The notes under the pieces: generated by a model
What the model was told of the DNA's origin: nothing
Seen by the model: only the letters and a program-made list of their open reading frames with translations
Databases searched by the model: none
Made by a program: the position numbers and the translations under genes
Source of the DNA: Oscillospiraceae bacterium
GTDB taxonomy: Bacteria > Bacillota > Clostridia > Oscillospirales > Acutalibacteraceae
Assembly: GCA_902782805.1 (NCBI GenBank)
Contig: CACZON010000180.1
Coordinates: 1-8,830 of the forward strand
Length of the DNA: 8,830 nt
Reading direction: 5' to 3'
Shown here: in pieces, positions 1 to 6,398 of the stretch
How the letters are laid out: the number at the start of each line of letters is the position of its first letter
Position numbering within the stretch: the stretch's first letter is position 1

Positions 1-681
1 AAGCGAGATGTCTTCGCTGGCGCCCCGCGGATTGAAGGAATAATAGAGGTCGTAATCTTCCGTCAGCAACTCGTCGGCTACGACGTAGGTTACGGTGAAT
101 TCCTGCTCGTCACCGGGGCCGAACGTCCAAGAATAATAATCCGGACGATTCTGATATTCGGCGTTCTGGTCCATGGAAGAGGGCTCCACGAACGCCGACC
201 AGATCTCTTCGCCCGCCGGCGCGATGAAGAGCTTCGAGGTGTTGATTCCGGCAACCTGCTCTTTTGCGGCTTCGTTCTTCTGCTTGAACGTTACGTGAAC
301 GTAGGAATGGGCGCTGAGGATCGTTCCGTTCTCGTCCGTTTTGAAGTTTTTGTAGGATACGTACTTCGCGTTCGGCTGATTGCCGAGCTCCTTCGTCACT
401 TCACATTTTTCGAGGGTGATCGTATAATCGCGGAACGAAACGCTCCGGGGCGTACGGTCAACCGCGAACCATTCTTCGCTGATGCCTTCTCCCTCTTCCC
501 CGTTCGGAGCCTTCTGCAGATCCGTCTCTTCGTTCGTCAGCGCAAGTTCTCTCTGCGCGGAATTCGCGGGCTCAACGGACGCGTCGAGCTGCCCTTTTAT
601 CAGGAACAAGACGGCAACCAGGCAAATCATTGCAGCGGCAACGATCCATATGGCTTTTTTCGATTTTACGTTTTTGACCAT
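1..681 (-). CDS. membrane-anchored extracytoplasmic protein of unknown family, C-terminus cut by the window edge
   Basis: I do not recognise the family. The frame runs from an ATG at 681 to the window edge without a stop, giving the first 227 residues. The start is supported by an AAGGAG ribosome binding site about 8 bases upstream (near 691-696). Residues 1-9 are basic (MVKNVKSKK) and residues 10-28 form one hydrophobic helix (AIWIVAAAMICLVAVLFLI). This is a signal anchor or uncleaved signal peptide. The Cys at about 20 has no proper lipobox before it. After an acidic, low-complexity linker (about 32-70), residues 75-227 alternate in the manner of a beta-sandwich. They include aromatic-rich stretches such as the YYSWTF motif and a YVVADE segment, loosely like DUF4352-type Ig-fold domains, but I do not assign it. 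It lies downstream of the hydrolase operon beyond a terminator, so it is probably a separate unit. Being a gene is well supported; its function is unknown. Confidence 0.8.
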   Translation of the reverse strand, partial: MVKNVKSKKAIWIVAAAMICLVAVLFLIKGQLDASVEPANSAQRELALTNEETDLQKAPNGEEGEGISEEWFAVDRTPRSVSFRDYTITLEKCEVTKELGNQPNAKYVSYKNFKTDENGTILSAHSYVHVTFKQKNEAAKEQVAGINTSKLFIAPAGEEIWSAFVEPSSMDQNAEYQNRPDYYSWTFGPGDEQEFTVTYVVADELLTEDYDLYYSFNPRGASEDISL

Positions 682-953
682 CTTCTGTCTCTCCTTTTTC
701 AGGTTTTTCATTGATTACAATATAAAACGGAAATGTATCAGAGTTGTATCTCTTTTGCATCTTTTTACGCAAAATATCATGAAAATGAAAAAAAGTCGGA
801 TTCAACCCGGAAAACGGCCGATTTTTTTCGCGTTTTGGGAGGACTTGCGGCCGAAAAAAGAGAGCGAACGGATAGATGCGGCTGCCTGTGATCCCGCTTC
901 GAAGCATTCCTTTGATTTCTGTCTTCAAGACGCACGCTTCGCAGCTTTTCATG
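682..953. other. intergenic region between the hydrolase operon terminator and the membrane-protein gene
   Basis: Together with the terminator on its right, this is the only gap over 300 bases (682-1016). The part nearest 681 is AT-rich and presumably contains the leader and promoter of the membrane-protein gene on the minus strand. I found no -35/-10 pair with good spacing: a TATATT lies near 720 but nothing resembling TTGACA sits 16-18 bases upstream of it. A weak hairpin sits at 788-828. The open frame crossing this gap overlaps the membrane-protein gene in another phase, has no family resemblance and is not called. Confidence 0.5.
788..828 (-). terminator. possible weak terminator-like hairpin
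   Basis: A run of seven A plus TCGG (788-799, with one bulged G at 795) can pair with CCGA plus seven T (818-828), leaving an 18-base loop that holds a small CCG/CGG stem. Read on the minus strand, the structure is followed by a T-rich stretch. It could be a backup terminator behind the one at 954-990. The GC part of the stem is only four pairs, so this is tentative. Confidence 0.3.
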
Positions 954-990
954 AAAAAACGGGAAAAATCGGAACGATTTTTCCCGTTTT
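954..990 (-). terminator. strong intrinsic terminator of the three-hydrolase operon
   Basis: A perfect 16-bp stem (956-971 with 975-990, AAAACGGGAAAAATCG and its complement) closes a three-base GAA loop. On the minus strand it starts 26 bases after the stop of the DUF1593-type gene, and transcription then enters a run of T (complement of 954-959). The flanks are A/T-rich on both sides, so it may also stop plus-strand transcription. Confidence 0.9.
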
Positions 991-1016
991 CAAATCTTAC
1001 GGATTCGCCTGCCCGC

Positions 1017-2510
1017 TCAGAGAACCGTTACGATTGCCTGGCCGTAGCCGGTCATCGGGTTTTCGTGTTCGTTTCTCGCTTCGAGGATCAGGTTGAAATA
1101 ATCGCCGGGTTTCGCGTCCGCCGGTACCGTAAAGGAGAGGTTCAGCGCCTCGTCCTGGCAAAGCGCCGCTTCGTCCACCGTACCTTCGTAGCCGCAGCCG
1201 CCCTGATAGAGCCACCAGTTCGCTTTATAGGGACGAACGTCGGCAACGACGCCCTTGATTTTGACCGTCTCGCCCGGTTTCGCGGCAAGATCATAAGCGG
1301 AAAGCGTAACGACCGGATTATGGTTTGCCTCGGCGTAATCCTTGACGCACCAGTCCGCGCGCGCCGCGAAGTCCTCGTGATACGCCTTGAGGAACGGGTT
1401 CTTCGGAATGTTTCCTCTTCTTCTCGCCGCCATCATCGCGCTCATATCAACGGGATGATTCGGGCCGACGCGCAGCACGCCGAGCATCGTTCCGTAGCGC
1501 CAGTCTTCCATTCCGCGCAGACCGAAATTTGTGAAGAGCGGAATATAGGTGCCGGAATCGCCTTCGCCGAGAATATCGTATTGGTTGAAAACCATTTTCG
1601 GCATGCCGGTAAAGCCCCAGTCGATCTCGGGGATCAGTCCGTACTGGAAGCGGTCGCATTCTCCGCGGTAAATCGTGCCGTCGCCGTAAAGCGCGTATTT
1701 GCTCACCAGCGGGCCGTGATTTACCTTGAAATGCGGATACATGTAATCGGCGAGCATCAGCGGAAGAACGTCCTCCTGGCAGATTTTCGCCGTCATAAAG
1801 GAAGCGTAGCCGAAATCGGAGCGCAGGCAGCGGATGCCGGGGAATTTGCCCGGGATATCCGCGTCGAGGAAGCTGTTGTCCTGCCCGTGGCCGCCCATAA
1901 CGCCGAGGATCGCAACCTTCTTGACAACCTTCTCGCAGACCGCCGGCCAGTCGTATTGATCGACGTGCTTTTCCCAGATCGAAAGCAGCGCGCGGACGAT
2001 CGTATTGACGCCGCCCCAGGATTGCAGATAGAGCGTATCCTCGCGCTCGTCCATGATGCAGCGCTCGATCAGCCGCGAACCCTCCGTCTCGAAGCGAACG
2101 TCGCCCTCGAACCAGTAGTTTCCGTAGCAGACTTTTGAGAGCAGCTCCTGAGGGGTCGGGAATCCCGCCGCGTGCTGCTTTAATTTCGGATAGACCGCCG
2201 TGTATTCGTTCCGAATCGTATCCTCGATCCAGCCGATCTCAAAGGGACGGTACTGCTTGAGATCCTTCGCGCGCGGGTCGGGATCGCGGTTCGCAACGGG
2301 GCCTTCCGTCTCGCCGGGGCCGATGCAGCAGTAATGCGGGGTAACGTCGCCGAGCGTATTGACGCCGTCGCCGTTGAAATGGTACTGTGAGGAAGTATAG
2401 ACGATGCCCTCGAGTTCCAGCTCGTTGACGTAGAGCAAGAGGTGGATCAGCGAGTTCATATCGTCGCATTCCATGTCCGTCGTCAGTATGGTGCGCGGTT
2501 TTTTGATCAT
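1017..2510 (-). CDS. DUF1593 / Sde182-type nucleoside-hydrolase-like protein
   Basis: This is a 497-residue protein, the last gene of the operon. Its N-terminus TTDMECDDMNSLIHLLLY (10-27), then NELELEG, corresponds to the family hallmark TDxExxPDDxxSLxRLLLYxNEFDxEG. The acidic cluster D12, E14, D16, D17 corresponds to the calcium-binding DxDxxxD loop of inosine-uridine nucleoside hydrolases. Further family features are EGSRLI (143-148), the WGGVNT stretch (165-170) and GEGDSG...LFTNFGLRG (315-333). Residues from about 405 to the end (from SAYDLAA) form the Ig-like C-terminal domain seen in Sde182. There is no signal peptide, whereas many relatives are exported, so it is likely cytoplasmic here. 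From the nucleoside hydrolase fold one would expect cleavage of an N- or O-glycosidic bond, but the substrate of this family is not established to my knowledge. The ATG at 2510 has AAGGAG seven to eight bases upstream. The gene follows the previous one by 34 bases, so co-transcription is likely. Confidence 0.87.
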   Translation of the reverse strand: MIKKPRTILTTDMECDDMNSLIHLLLYVNELELEGIVYTSSQYHFNGDGVNTLGDVTPHYCCIGPGETEGPVANRDPDPRAKDLKQYRPFEIGWIEDTIRNEYTAVYPKLKQHAAGFPTPQELLSKVCYGNYWFEGDVRFETEGSRLIERCIMDEREDTLYLQSWGGVNTIVRALLSIWEKHVDQYDWPAVCEKVVKKVAILGVMGGHGQDNSFLDADIPGKFPGIRCLRSDFGYASFMTAKICQEDVLPLMLADYMYPHFKVNHGPLVSKYALYGDGTIYRGECDRFQYGLIPEIDWGFTGMPKMVFNQYDILGEGDSGTYIPLFTNFGLRGMEDWRYGTMLGVLRVGPNHPVDMSAMMAARRRGNIPKNPFLKAYHEDFAARADWCVKDYAEANHNPVVTLSAYDLAAKPGETVKIKGVVADVRPYKANWWLYQGGCGYEGTVDEAALCQDEALNLSFTVPADAKPGDYFNLILEARNEHENPMTGYGQAIVTVL

Positions 2511-2544
2511 GTCGTTTTCTCCTTGTCTTCTCAGATTTTCGTGT

Positions 2545-4008
2545 TTATTTCAGGCCGCGTTCTTTCGCGATCGCAACGACCGATTCAACCATGTAGGCGC
2601 GGTCTTCGGGAAGGATGAATCCCTTTGCGATCGCGTGATCGGTCGATTTTTCCGCAAGCGCGCGGTAATGCTCCAGATCGCCGTACATCTCTCGCAGAAG
2701 CGCCGGAGAGAACGGCTTTGCCGTACCGAACATCATCTGAATCGAACCGTCCGCGCGTTCAGTATAGGATTGATACGTAGCGGTCGGGCAATCCGCAACC
2801 GGATAGCGGATCCCGCCGAGCGCGTTTCCGAACAGATCCTTCCGGTTCGCAACGAGCGCGCCGGTTTTATCCGTCGGCTCAAAGGTCATCTCAGTTTTGA
2901 TCCGCGGCGCGTGCGGCGCCGGAATCCCGAGCCGCGCCCAGTCGCACAGCGCCTTGAAGGCCGCCGCGAAGATCGGCTCGTAGGGGCTGTCGAGCGGGCC
3001 GCCGTTTTCACGAATGCCCTCCCAGTACTGGATCGTATTCGCCTTGATCATATCGTCCATCATCGGCTCGTAATAATCGAGCAGCGTATACTTCGTATCG
3101 TGGGAGGAGCAGGGAATCTGCCAGCTGCGGAATTTATAGTTCGGCTCGTCGGCGTCGTCCGCCCAGAAGCCGAATCCGCGGTTTTCCGATTCCGTATTGA
3201 CCGCGATATAGGGCTCTTTCGTAACGATCAGCTGCTTGCCCGCGGGCATTCCGCCGAAGCGCATCCGCGAGGAGGCGGCGTAGGAATTGAGCGCCTTGTC
3301 GCCCGCGCCGGAGCCGCTGTTGTAGTATCCGTCGAAGAGCGGTCCGTCGGCACAGTTTTCCGGAAGATAGGCAAAGGAATGGATCACGCGCGCGAGATAC
3401 GAGCCGGACTGCGACCATCCTGCGAGATAGAGCCAGTTTTTCCCGAAGCCTTTCAGCGGATTGAGCTCGCTGTCGTCTTTCCGCAGCGCCTTCGCAAGGT
3501 CCACGATCATATCCCAGAAGAGGCCGAGCTCGTATTCCTTGAGAAAATCGAAAGTCGGCGCGGCCGGGCCTTCGCGTTCGGGGGTCGGATTCGCCCAGTT
3601 GATCGGCGCGTAGCGCTCCGGATCGAACCGCTTGAGCGCGTCGACGGCGTGGCCTTTCGAGGTGATACCGATATAGATATCGCCGTCGCGGACCATTTTC
3701 CGCCACAGCAGCATCCAGTCGCGGTCGATATCGTAGTTCGCCGAGGCGTTGAGCACTTCGATCAGGACGTTTCCGCTGAATTTCTCCCGTTTTTCCGGCC
3801 GCCGGACAATCAGCCGCGTCGTATAGGGGCAGTCCTCAACGGTGACGCGCAGCGTTCCGTTTTCATCCTCATCGTAAATATTCGCCGTGCCGCTCTGGAA
3901 GAATTCCTCCTCCACGTAGCCGAAGGCGGCGAGATTGCAGGCGTTGACCGCCGTGATAAAGGGATGCGAAGTTTCCGTGACCGGAATTTTCTGCATTTTC
4001 TGAAGCAT
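2545..4008 (-). CDS. alpha/beta hydrolase, Abhydrolase_10 type (putative esterase)
   Basis: This 487-residue protein is the second gene of the operon. It resembles the alpha/beta hydrolase domain family PF20091. The nucleophile elbow is LAGWSQSGSYL (195-205) with S199 as the likely nucleophile. The residue two after it is S201 followed by G202, so it is not a strict GxSxG, which fits my memory of GxSQ(T/S)G in this family. N271TESE is the likely region of the acidic residue, and SSHD with H303 the likely catalytic histidine. The IPAPHAPRI segment (362-370) matches the family's characteristic G-x-P-x-x-x-P-R-I. No signal peptide or membrane helix is visible. The expected reaction is hydrolysis of a carboxylic ester; the substrate is unknown. 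The ATG at 4008 begins three bases after the upstream stop codon and has a G-rich site (GAGGGGG) about seven bases before it, suggesting translational coupling. The internal Met at residue 5 has no such site. Confidence 0.85.
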   Translation of the reverse strand: MLQKMQKIPVTETSHPFITAVNACNLAAFGYVEEEFFQSGTANIYDEDENGTLRVTVEDCPYTTRLIVRRPEKREKFSGNVLIEVLNASANYDIDRDWMLLWRKMVRDGDIYIGITSKGHAVDALKRFDPERYAPINWANPTPEREGPAAPTFDFLKEYELGLFWDMIVDLAKALRKDDSELNPLKGFGKNWLYLAGWSQSGSYLARVIHSFAYLPENCADGPLFDGYYNSGSGAGDKALNSYAASSRMRFGGMPAGKQLIVTKEPYIAVNTESENRGFGFWADDADEPNYKFRSWQIPCSSHDTKYTLLDYYEPMMDDMIKANTIQYWEGIRENGGPLDSPYEPIFAAAFKALCDWARLGIPAPHAPRIKTEMTFEPTDKTGALVANRKDLFGNALGGIRYPVADCPTATYQSYTERADGSIQMMFGTAKPFSPALLREMYGDLEHYRALAEKSTDHAIAKGFILPEDRAYMVESVVAIAKERGLK

Positions 4009-4011
4009 GGT

Positions 4012-5304
4012 TTATCCCCCTCTCTTCTGCATCGCGAGCCATTGGAAAACCGAAACCTCTTTCCCGCCGCAGACGACCTTCGATCCGTCGTAATCGAAAT
4101 CGCAGTCGTTGTTGAATAGCGGGATCCAGGAGAAATGCCCGAAGTATTCGTAGGGCTTTCCGTCGACCGGATCTGCGAGGCCGTGGAGGTCTTCGATCTT
4201 ATCCCAATAGCTGAAATGGACGTTTTTGTTCCCGAGCGCAAGCAGCCGCTTGTAGGTCGGCTCCGCATACTCCGCCGGCGGAACGAGCGTATCCGTCTTC
4301 GCCGCGGTAAACCAGACCGGCAGATTCCGGATCTTCAAAAGCTCCTCATCGCTGATGCATTTGTCGGGCAGCGCCTCGCAGACGGGGAACGCCGCCGCGA
4401 AGAAGTCCGGATAATCGAGGATCATCCGAACGGTCATAAAGCCGCCGTTGGAATCGCCGCCGATATATACGCGGTCCGGATCGATCGACGGATTGTTTCG
4501 GATAAATTCGTCGATGCAGGCTTTAAGCGCCGGGCCGTATTTTGTTTTTCCGTTCGCCTCGATGCTTCCCGTACCCGAATCCATCCAGAACGTTTCGGTC
4601 TGCGGCGCAAGGATATACGCGCCGCCTTCGCCGAAGAAGGCCTGCACCTCGGGCGTCGAGAGCGCAACGACCTTATTGCCGGCATACGCCGCAACCACGT
4701 CCCTGCCGCCTTCGCCGGCGCCGTGGAGCCAGATCACGAGCGGTTTTTTCTCTCCCGGTCCCTGCGGAGCGAAGTAGCCGTAGCGCAGCGGGCATTCTTC
4801 AAAGCTCGAAATGCTGTTGATCCAGCCGTCGATATCCGGGATCCGCCGGCCGATCTTCGTATCAAATACAAGTCCGGTCACGGTTTCCTTTTCGTCCTCA
4901 AAGGGCTTTACCTGCGTGATCGTGTGGACGGTGTTGATGAAATAGTTGAAAGGCCCGTCCTGCCCCGTTTCCGATGCGAGGAAGATCCGCGGGCCGTGCT
5001 TGATCGTAAGCGTTACGACGTCCGATTCCTCAAGGCGGTTGCCCTGAAGATCCGAGGGATACGCGCCGGTCACCGTCAGAAAGCCGCGGCTTTCGACCAT
5101 ATCCTTCGGGACGTTCGGATCGAACGAGCGGAATTTCTGAACCATCAGCTGTTTTCCGAAGCGGTCCAGCCTGCGTACGTAGACCGAGAAGGTATCCGGG
5201 GTGATCGCGCCGTCTTTTACTTTCCCGTCGAGCGGCAGAATGAGTTTCGTTACATACGGGCCGAAGTCCGTTATCCGTACTTCCGTAAGGTATGCTCTTG
5301 CCAT
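4012..5304 (-). CDS. EstA/COG4099-type serine esterase or peptidase with N-terminal Ig-like domain
   Basis: This 430-residue protein is the first gene of the operon. Residues 1-130 form a beta-rich domain (MARAYLTEVRITDFG...) with the layout of the EstA Ig-like N-terminal domain. Residues 140-430 are an alpha/beta hydrolase of the PHB-depolymerase-like/COG4099 group. The oxyanion-hole loop is HGAGEGG (194-200). The nucleophile elbow is GGDSNGG with S285. The acid is likely D338 in AAKTDTLVPP and the histidine H390 in the YFGHFSW stretch. A fully intact triad is therefore visible. There is no signal peptide, whereas I recall relatives with this architecture as often exported, so an intracellular esterase is inferred. 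The likely reaction is ester (or less likely peptide) hydrolysis; the substrate is unknown. The ATG at 5304 is preceded by AAGGAGG with a six-base gap. The promoter at 5340-5368 lies about 35 bases further up. Confidence 0.87.
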   Translation of the reverse strand: MARAYLTEVRITDFGPYVTKLILPLDGKVKDGAITPDTFSVYVRRLDRFGKQLMVQKFRSFDPNVPKDMVESRGFLTVTGAYPSDLQGNRLEESDVVTLTIKHGPRIFLASETGQDGPFNYFINTVHTITQVKPFEDEKETVTGLVFDTKIGRRIPDIDGWINSISSFEECPLRYGYFAPQGPGEKKPLVIWLHGAGEGGRDVVAAYAGNKVVALSTPEVQAFFGEGGAYILAPQTETFWMDSGTGSIEANGKTKYGPALKACIDEFIRNNPSIDPDRVYIGGDSNGGFMTVRMILDYPDFFAAAFPVCEALPDKCISDEELLKIRNLPVWFTAAKTDTLVPPAEYAEPTYKRLLALGNKNVHFSYWDKIEDLHGLADPVDGKPYEYFGHFSWIPLFNNDCDFDYDGSKVVCGGKEVSVFQWLAMQKRGG

Positions 5305-5339
5305 AAAATTCCTCCTTTTCGCTTCTCAAGATCAATTCT

Positions 5340-5368
5340 ATGATACCCGATCTTCGGGTTTTTTTCAA
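5340..5368 (-). promoter_or_regulatory. sigma-A-like promoter of the three-hydrolase operon
   Basis: On the minus strand, TTGAAA (5368-5363) and TATCAT (5345-5340) are separated by exactly 17 bases. Each box matches the consensus at five of six positions. Transcription would start near 5333, leaving a leader of roughly 30 bases with a strong ribosome binding site at 5311-5317. Confidence 0.72.
5345..5359. promoter_or_regulatory. inverted repeat in the promoter spacer, candidate operator
   Basis: ACCCGA-TCT-TCGGGT is a perfect 6-bp inverted repeat around three bases. It sits between the -35 and -10 boxes of the operon promoter, a typical place for a repressor to block RNA polymerase. On the plus strand the same repeat is followed by seven T and so also looks like a short intrinsic terminator, but there is no plus-strand gene before it. 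The operator reading is preferred but not proven, and no regulator gene is visible in the window. Confidence 0.5.
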
Positions 5369-5402
5369 GATTTTTACAAAATTTATTTCATAGAATCCAA
5401 CA

Positions 5403-5433
5403 ATTATAGGCAATATTTCATTTTTCGATTCAA
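5403..5433 (-). promoter_or_regulatory. possible second upstream promoter for the hydrolase operon
   Basis: On the minus strand a perfect TATAAT (5408-5403) lies 19 bases after TTGAAT (5433-5428). The spacer is two bases longer than ideal. A transcript from here would carry the inverted repeat at 5345-5359 as a leader hairpin. Confidence 0.35.
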
Positions 5434-5438
5434 AAAGA

Positions 5439-5476
5439 ACAAAGCCGCAGGATCCCGAAAAACCCTGTGGCTTTGT
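5439..5476 (-). terminator. terminator after lgt
   Basis: ACAAAGCCGCAGG (5439-5451) pairs with CCTGTGGCTTTGT (5464-5476), 13 pairs including one G-T, with a 12-base loop. On the minus strand it lies 25 bases after the lgt stop and is followed by a T-rich but interrupted tract (TTGTTCTTTTT). It separates lgt from the hydrolase operon. Confidence 0.7.
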
Positions 5477-5501
5477 GTAACTCTTTTATGAAAGAAGCGC
5501 G

Positions 5502-6314
5502 TCATTCCGACGCTTTCGGCGCCTGCTTCTTCGCAAGGAAGAACCAGCAGCAAATGCCGAATACAAACAGCAGAATCGAAATGAACTGGCTCGTGGACAG
5601 CGCGCCGACAAATCCGCGGATCCGGTCGCCGCGCAGGAATTCGAGCAGGAATCGGTAGGTTGAGTATACGATCAGGTAAAGCGGCAGCAGCTTCCCTCCC
5701 AGCTTCTTTTGCAGGAACAGCCTCCGCAGGAAGAAGAAAAGCGCAAAATTGAGGATTGCCTCAAAGAGCTGGACCGGAACGAGCGGCGTCTGTGCCGGCG
5801 CGGCGGTCAGCGGATGAAGATAGCCGACCCCGTGTTCCCACGGCATCCCGTAGCAGCAGCCGGTCAAGAAGCAGCCGATCCGCCCGAATCCGTGGAAGAG
5901 CGGGATCCCGACCGCGACCATATCGTAATAGGGCGCGCGGATCGTTTCCGTTTTATGGATGTAGATCGAGGTCATGATCAGCGCGAGGATCAGCCCGCCG
6001 TAAAAGACGCTCGTACCGAACGCCAGGTTGACCGCGTTGCGCAGCTCCAGCGCAGAAGAAAACGATCCGAATTTGCGGAAAAACTCCGCAACATGCTCGT
6101 GCTCAACGATCGCGCCGAGGATATGGCCGCCGAAGAACGCGCCGCAGAACGCGATCAGCTCTACGTAGAGCACGCGGTACTCGTCGAAACCGTTCTTTTT
6201 CGCGAGATGCATCATATAGAAAATGGTTACGAGGATGCCCGCGAGCGTCATGACCGTATAGGCGGTGATCGCCGGCTGGCCTTCCTTCGGCCAGTAGAGA
6301 TCGGGAAGAATCAT
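5502..6314 (-). CDS. lgt: prolipoprotein diacylglyceryl transferase (Lgt), Cys-rich Clostridia-type variant
   Basis: Lgt transfers diacylglycerol from phosphatidylglycerol to the lipobox cysteine of prolipoproteins at the outer face of the cytoplasmic membrane, the first step of lipoprotein maturation. The protein is 270 residues, the usual family size, with about seven hydrophobic helices. The signature region is HGFGRIGCFLTGCCYG (141-156), corresponding to the Lgt signature GRxGNFxNxExxG, with R145 as the conserved arginine. Around 96-107 the usual H-GG motif reads VFYGG, with Tyr in the place of His. Late conserved features are YRFLLEFLRGD (220-230) and the polar tail AKKQAPKASE. I chose the ATG at 6314 because GGAGGT (6327-6322) stands seven bases before it. 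A TTG at 6329 would put the start inside that site. The gene has terminators on both sides. The family is clear; activity with the altered residues is inferred. Confidence 0.93.
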   Translation of the reverse strand: MILPDLYWPKEGQPAITAYTVMTLAGILVTIFYMMHLAKKNGFDEYRVLYVELIAFCGAFFGGHILGAIVEHEHVAEFFRKFGSFSSALELRNAVNLAFGTSVFYGGLILALIMTSIYIHKTETIRAPYYDMVAVGIPLFHGFGRIGCFLTGCCYGMPWEHGVGYLHPLTAAPAQTPLVPVQLFEAILNFALFFFLRRLFLQKKLGGKLLPLYLIVYSTYRFLLEFLRGDRIRGFVGALSTSQFISILLFVFGICCWFFLAKKQAPKASE

Positions 6315-6321
6315 TCGAGAT

Positions 6322-6327
6322 ACCTCC
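6322..6327 (-). promoter_or_regulatory. ribosome binding site that decides the lgt start
   Basis: GGAGGT on the minus strand lies seven bases before the ATG at 6314. It overlaps the upstream in-frame TTG at 6329-6327, which therefore cannot be a well-served start codon. This makes the protein five residues shorter than the longest open frame. Confidence 0.8.
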
Positions 6328-6348
6328 AAACAGGGATGGAACGTACAG

Positions 6349-6385
6349 AAAAAAAGCAGGCACGGTCAAAACGCACCTGCTTTTT
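6349..6385 (-). terminator. intrinsic terminator of the small membrane-protein gene
   Basis: AAAAAGCAGG (6351-6360) pairs with CCTGCTTTTT (6376-6385). The stem extends inward by four pairs, two of them G-T. On the minus strand it lies 13 bases after the stop at 6399 and is followed by seven T (complement of 6349-6355). lgt begins only 34 bases later, so some read-through into lgt is possible. Confidence 0.85.
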
Positions 6386-6398
6386 CAGAAAACGTGAA

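Noticed and set aside
572..952. 126-residue minus-strand frame starting in the gap after the operon
   Set aside because: It overlaps the membrane-protein gene in another phase, has no clear ribosome binding site and resembles nothing.
829..953. Possible small RNA between the two hairpins at 788-828 and 954-990
   Set aside because: No promoter with acceptable boxes and spacing was found on the minus strand, and the distal hairpin is weak.
295..1096. Two overlapping plus-strand frames across the membrane-protein gene and the gap
   Set aside because: They are antisense to a gene with signal anchor and ribosome binding site, and one passes through the operon terminator.
876..2138. 420-residue plus-strand open frame antisense to the DUF1593 gene
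   Set aside because: No family resemblance, composition typical of an antisense shadow, and it begins within the operon terminator region.
2473..4119. 548-residue plus-strand open frame antisense to the Abhydrolase_10 gene
   Set aside because: It is longer than the gene it opposes, but its product is Arg-rich and low in recognisable motifs and has no good ribosome binding site. The opposite strand has an intact catalytic motif set. It is a shadow of biased codon use.
4135..5343. 402-residue plus-strand open frame antisense to the EstA-type esterase
   Set aside because: Arg-rich shadow that opposes a protein with a full Ser-Asp-His set; no start signals.
6341..6369. Possible lgt promoter overlapping the upstream terminator (TTGACC at 6369-6364 on the minus strand)
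   Set aside because: The -35-like box is good, but the hexamer 17 bases later is GTACGT, which is a poor -10. lgt may rely on read-through or an unrecognised promoter.
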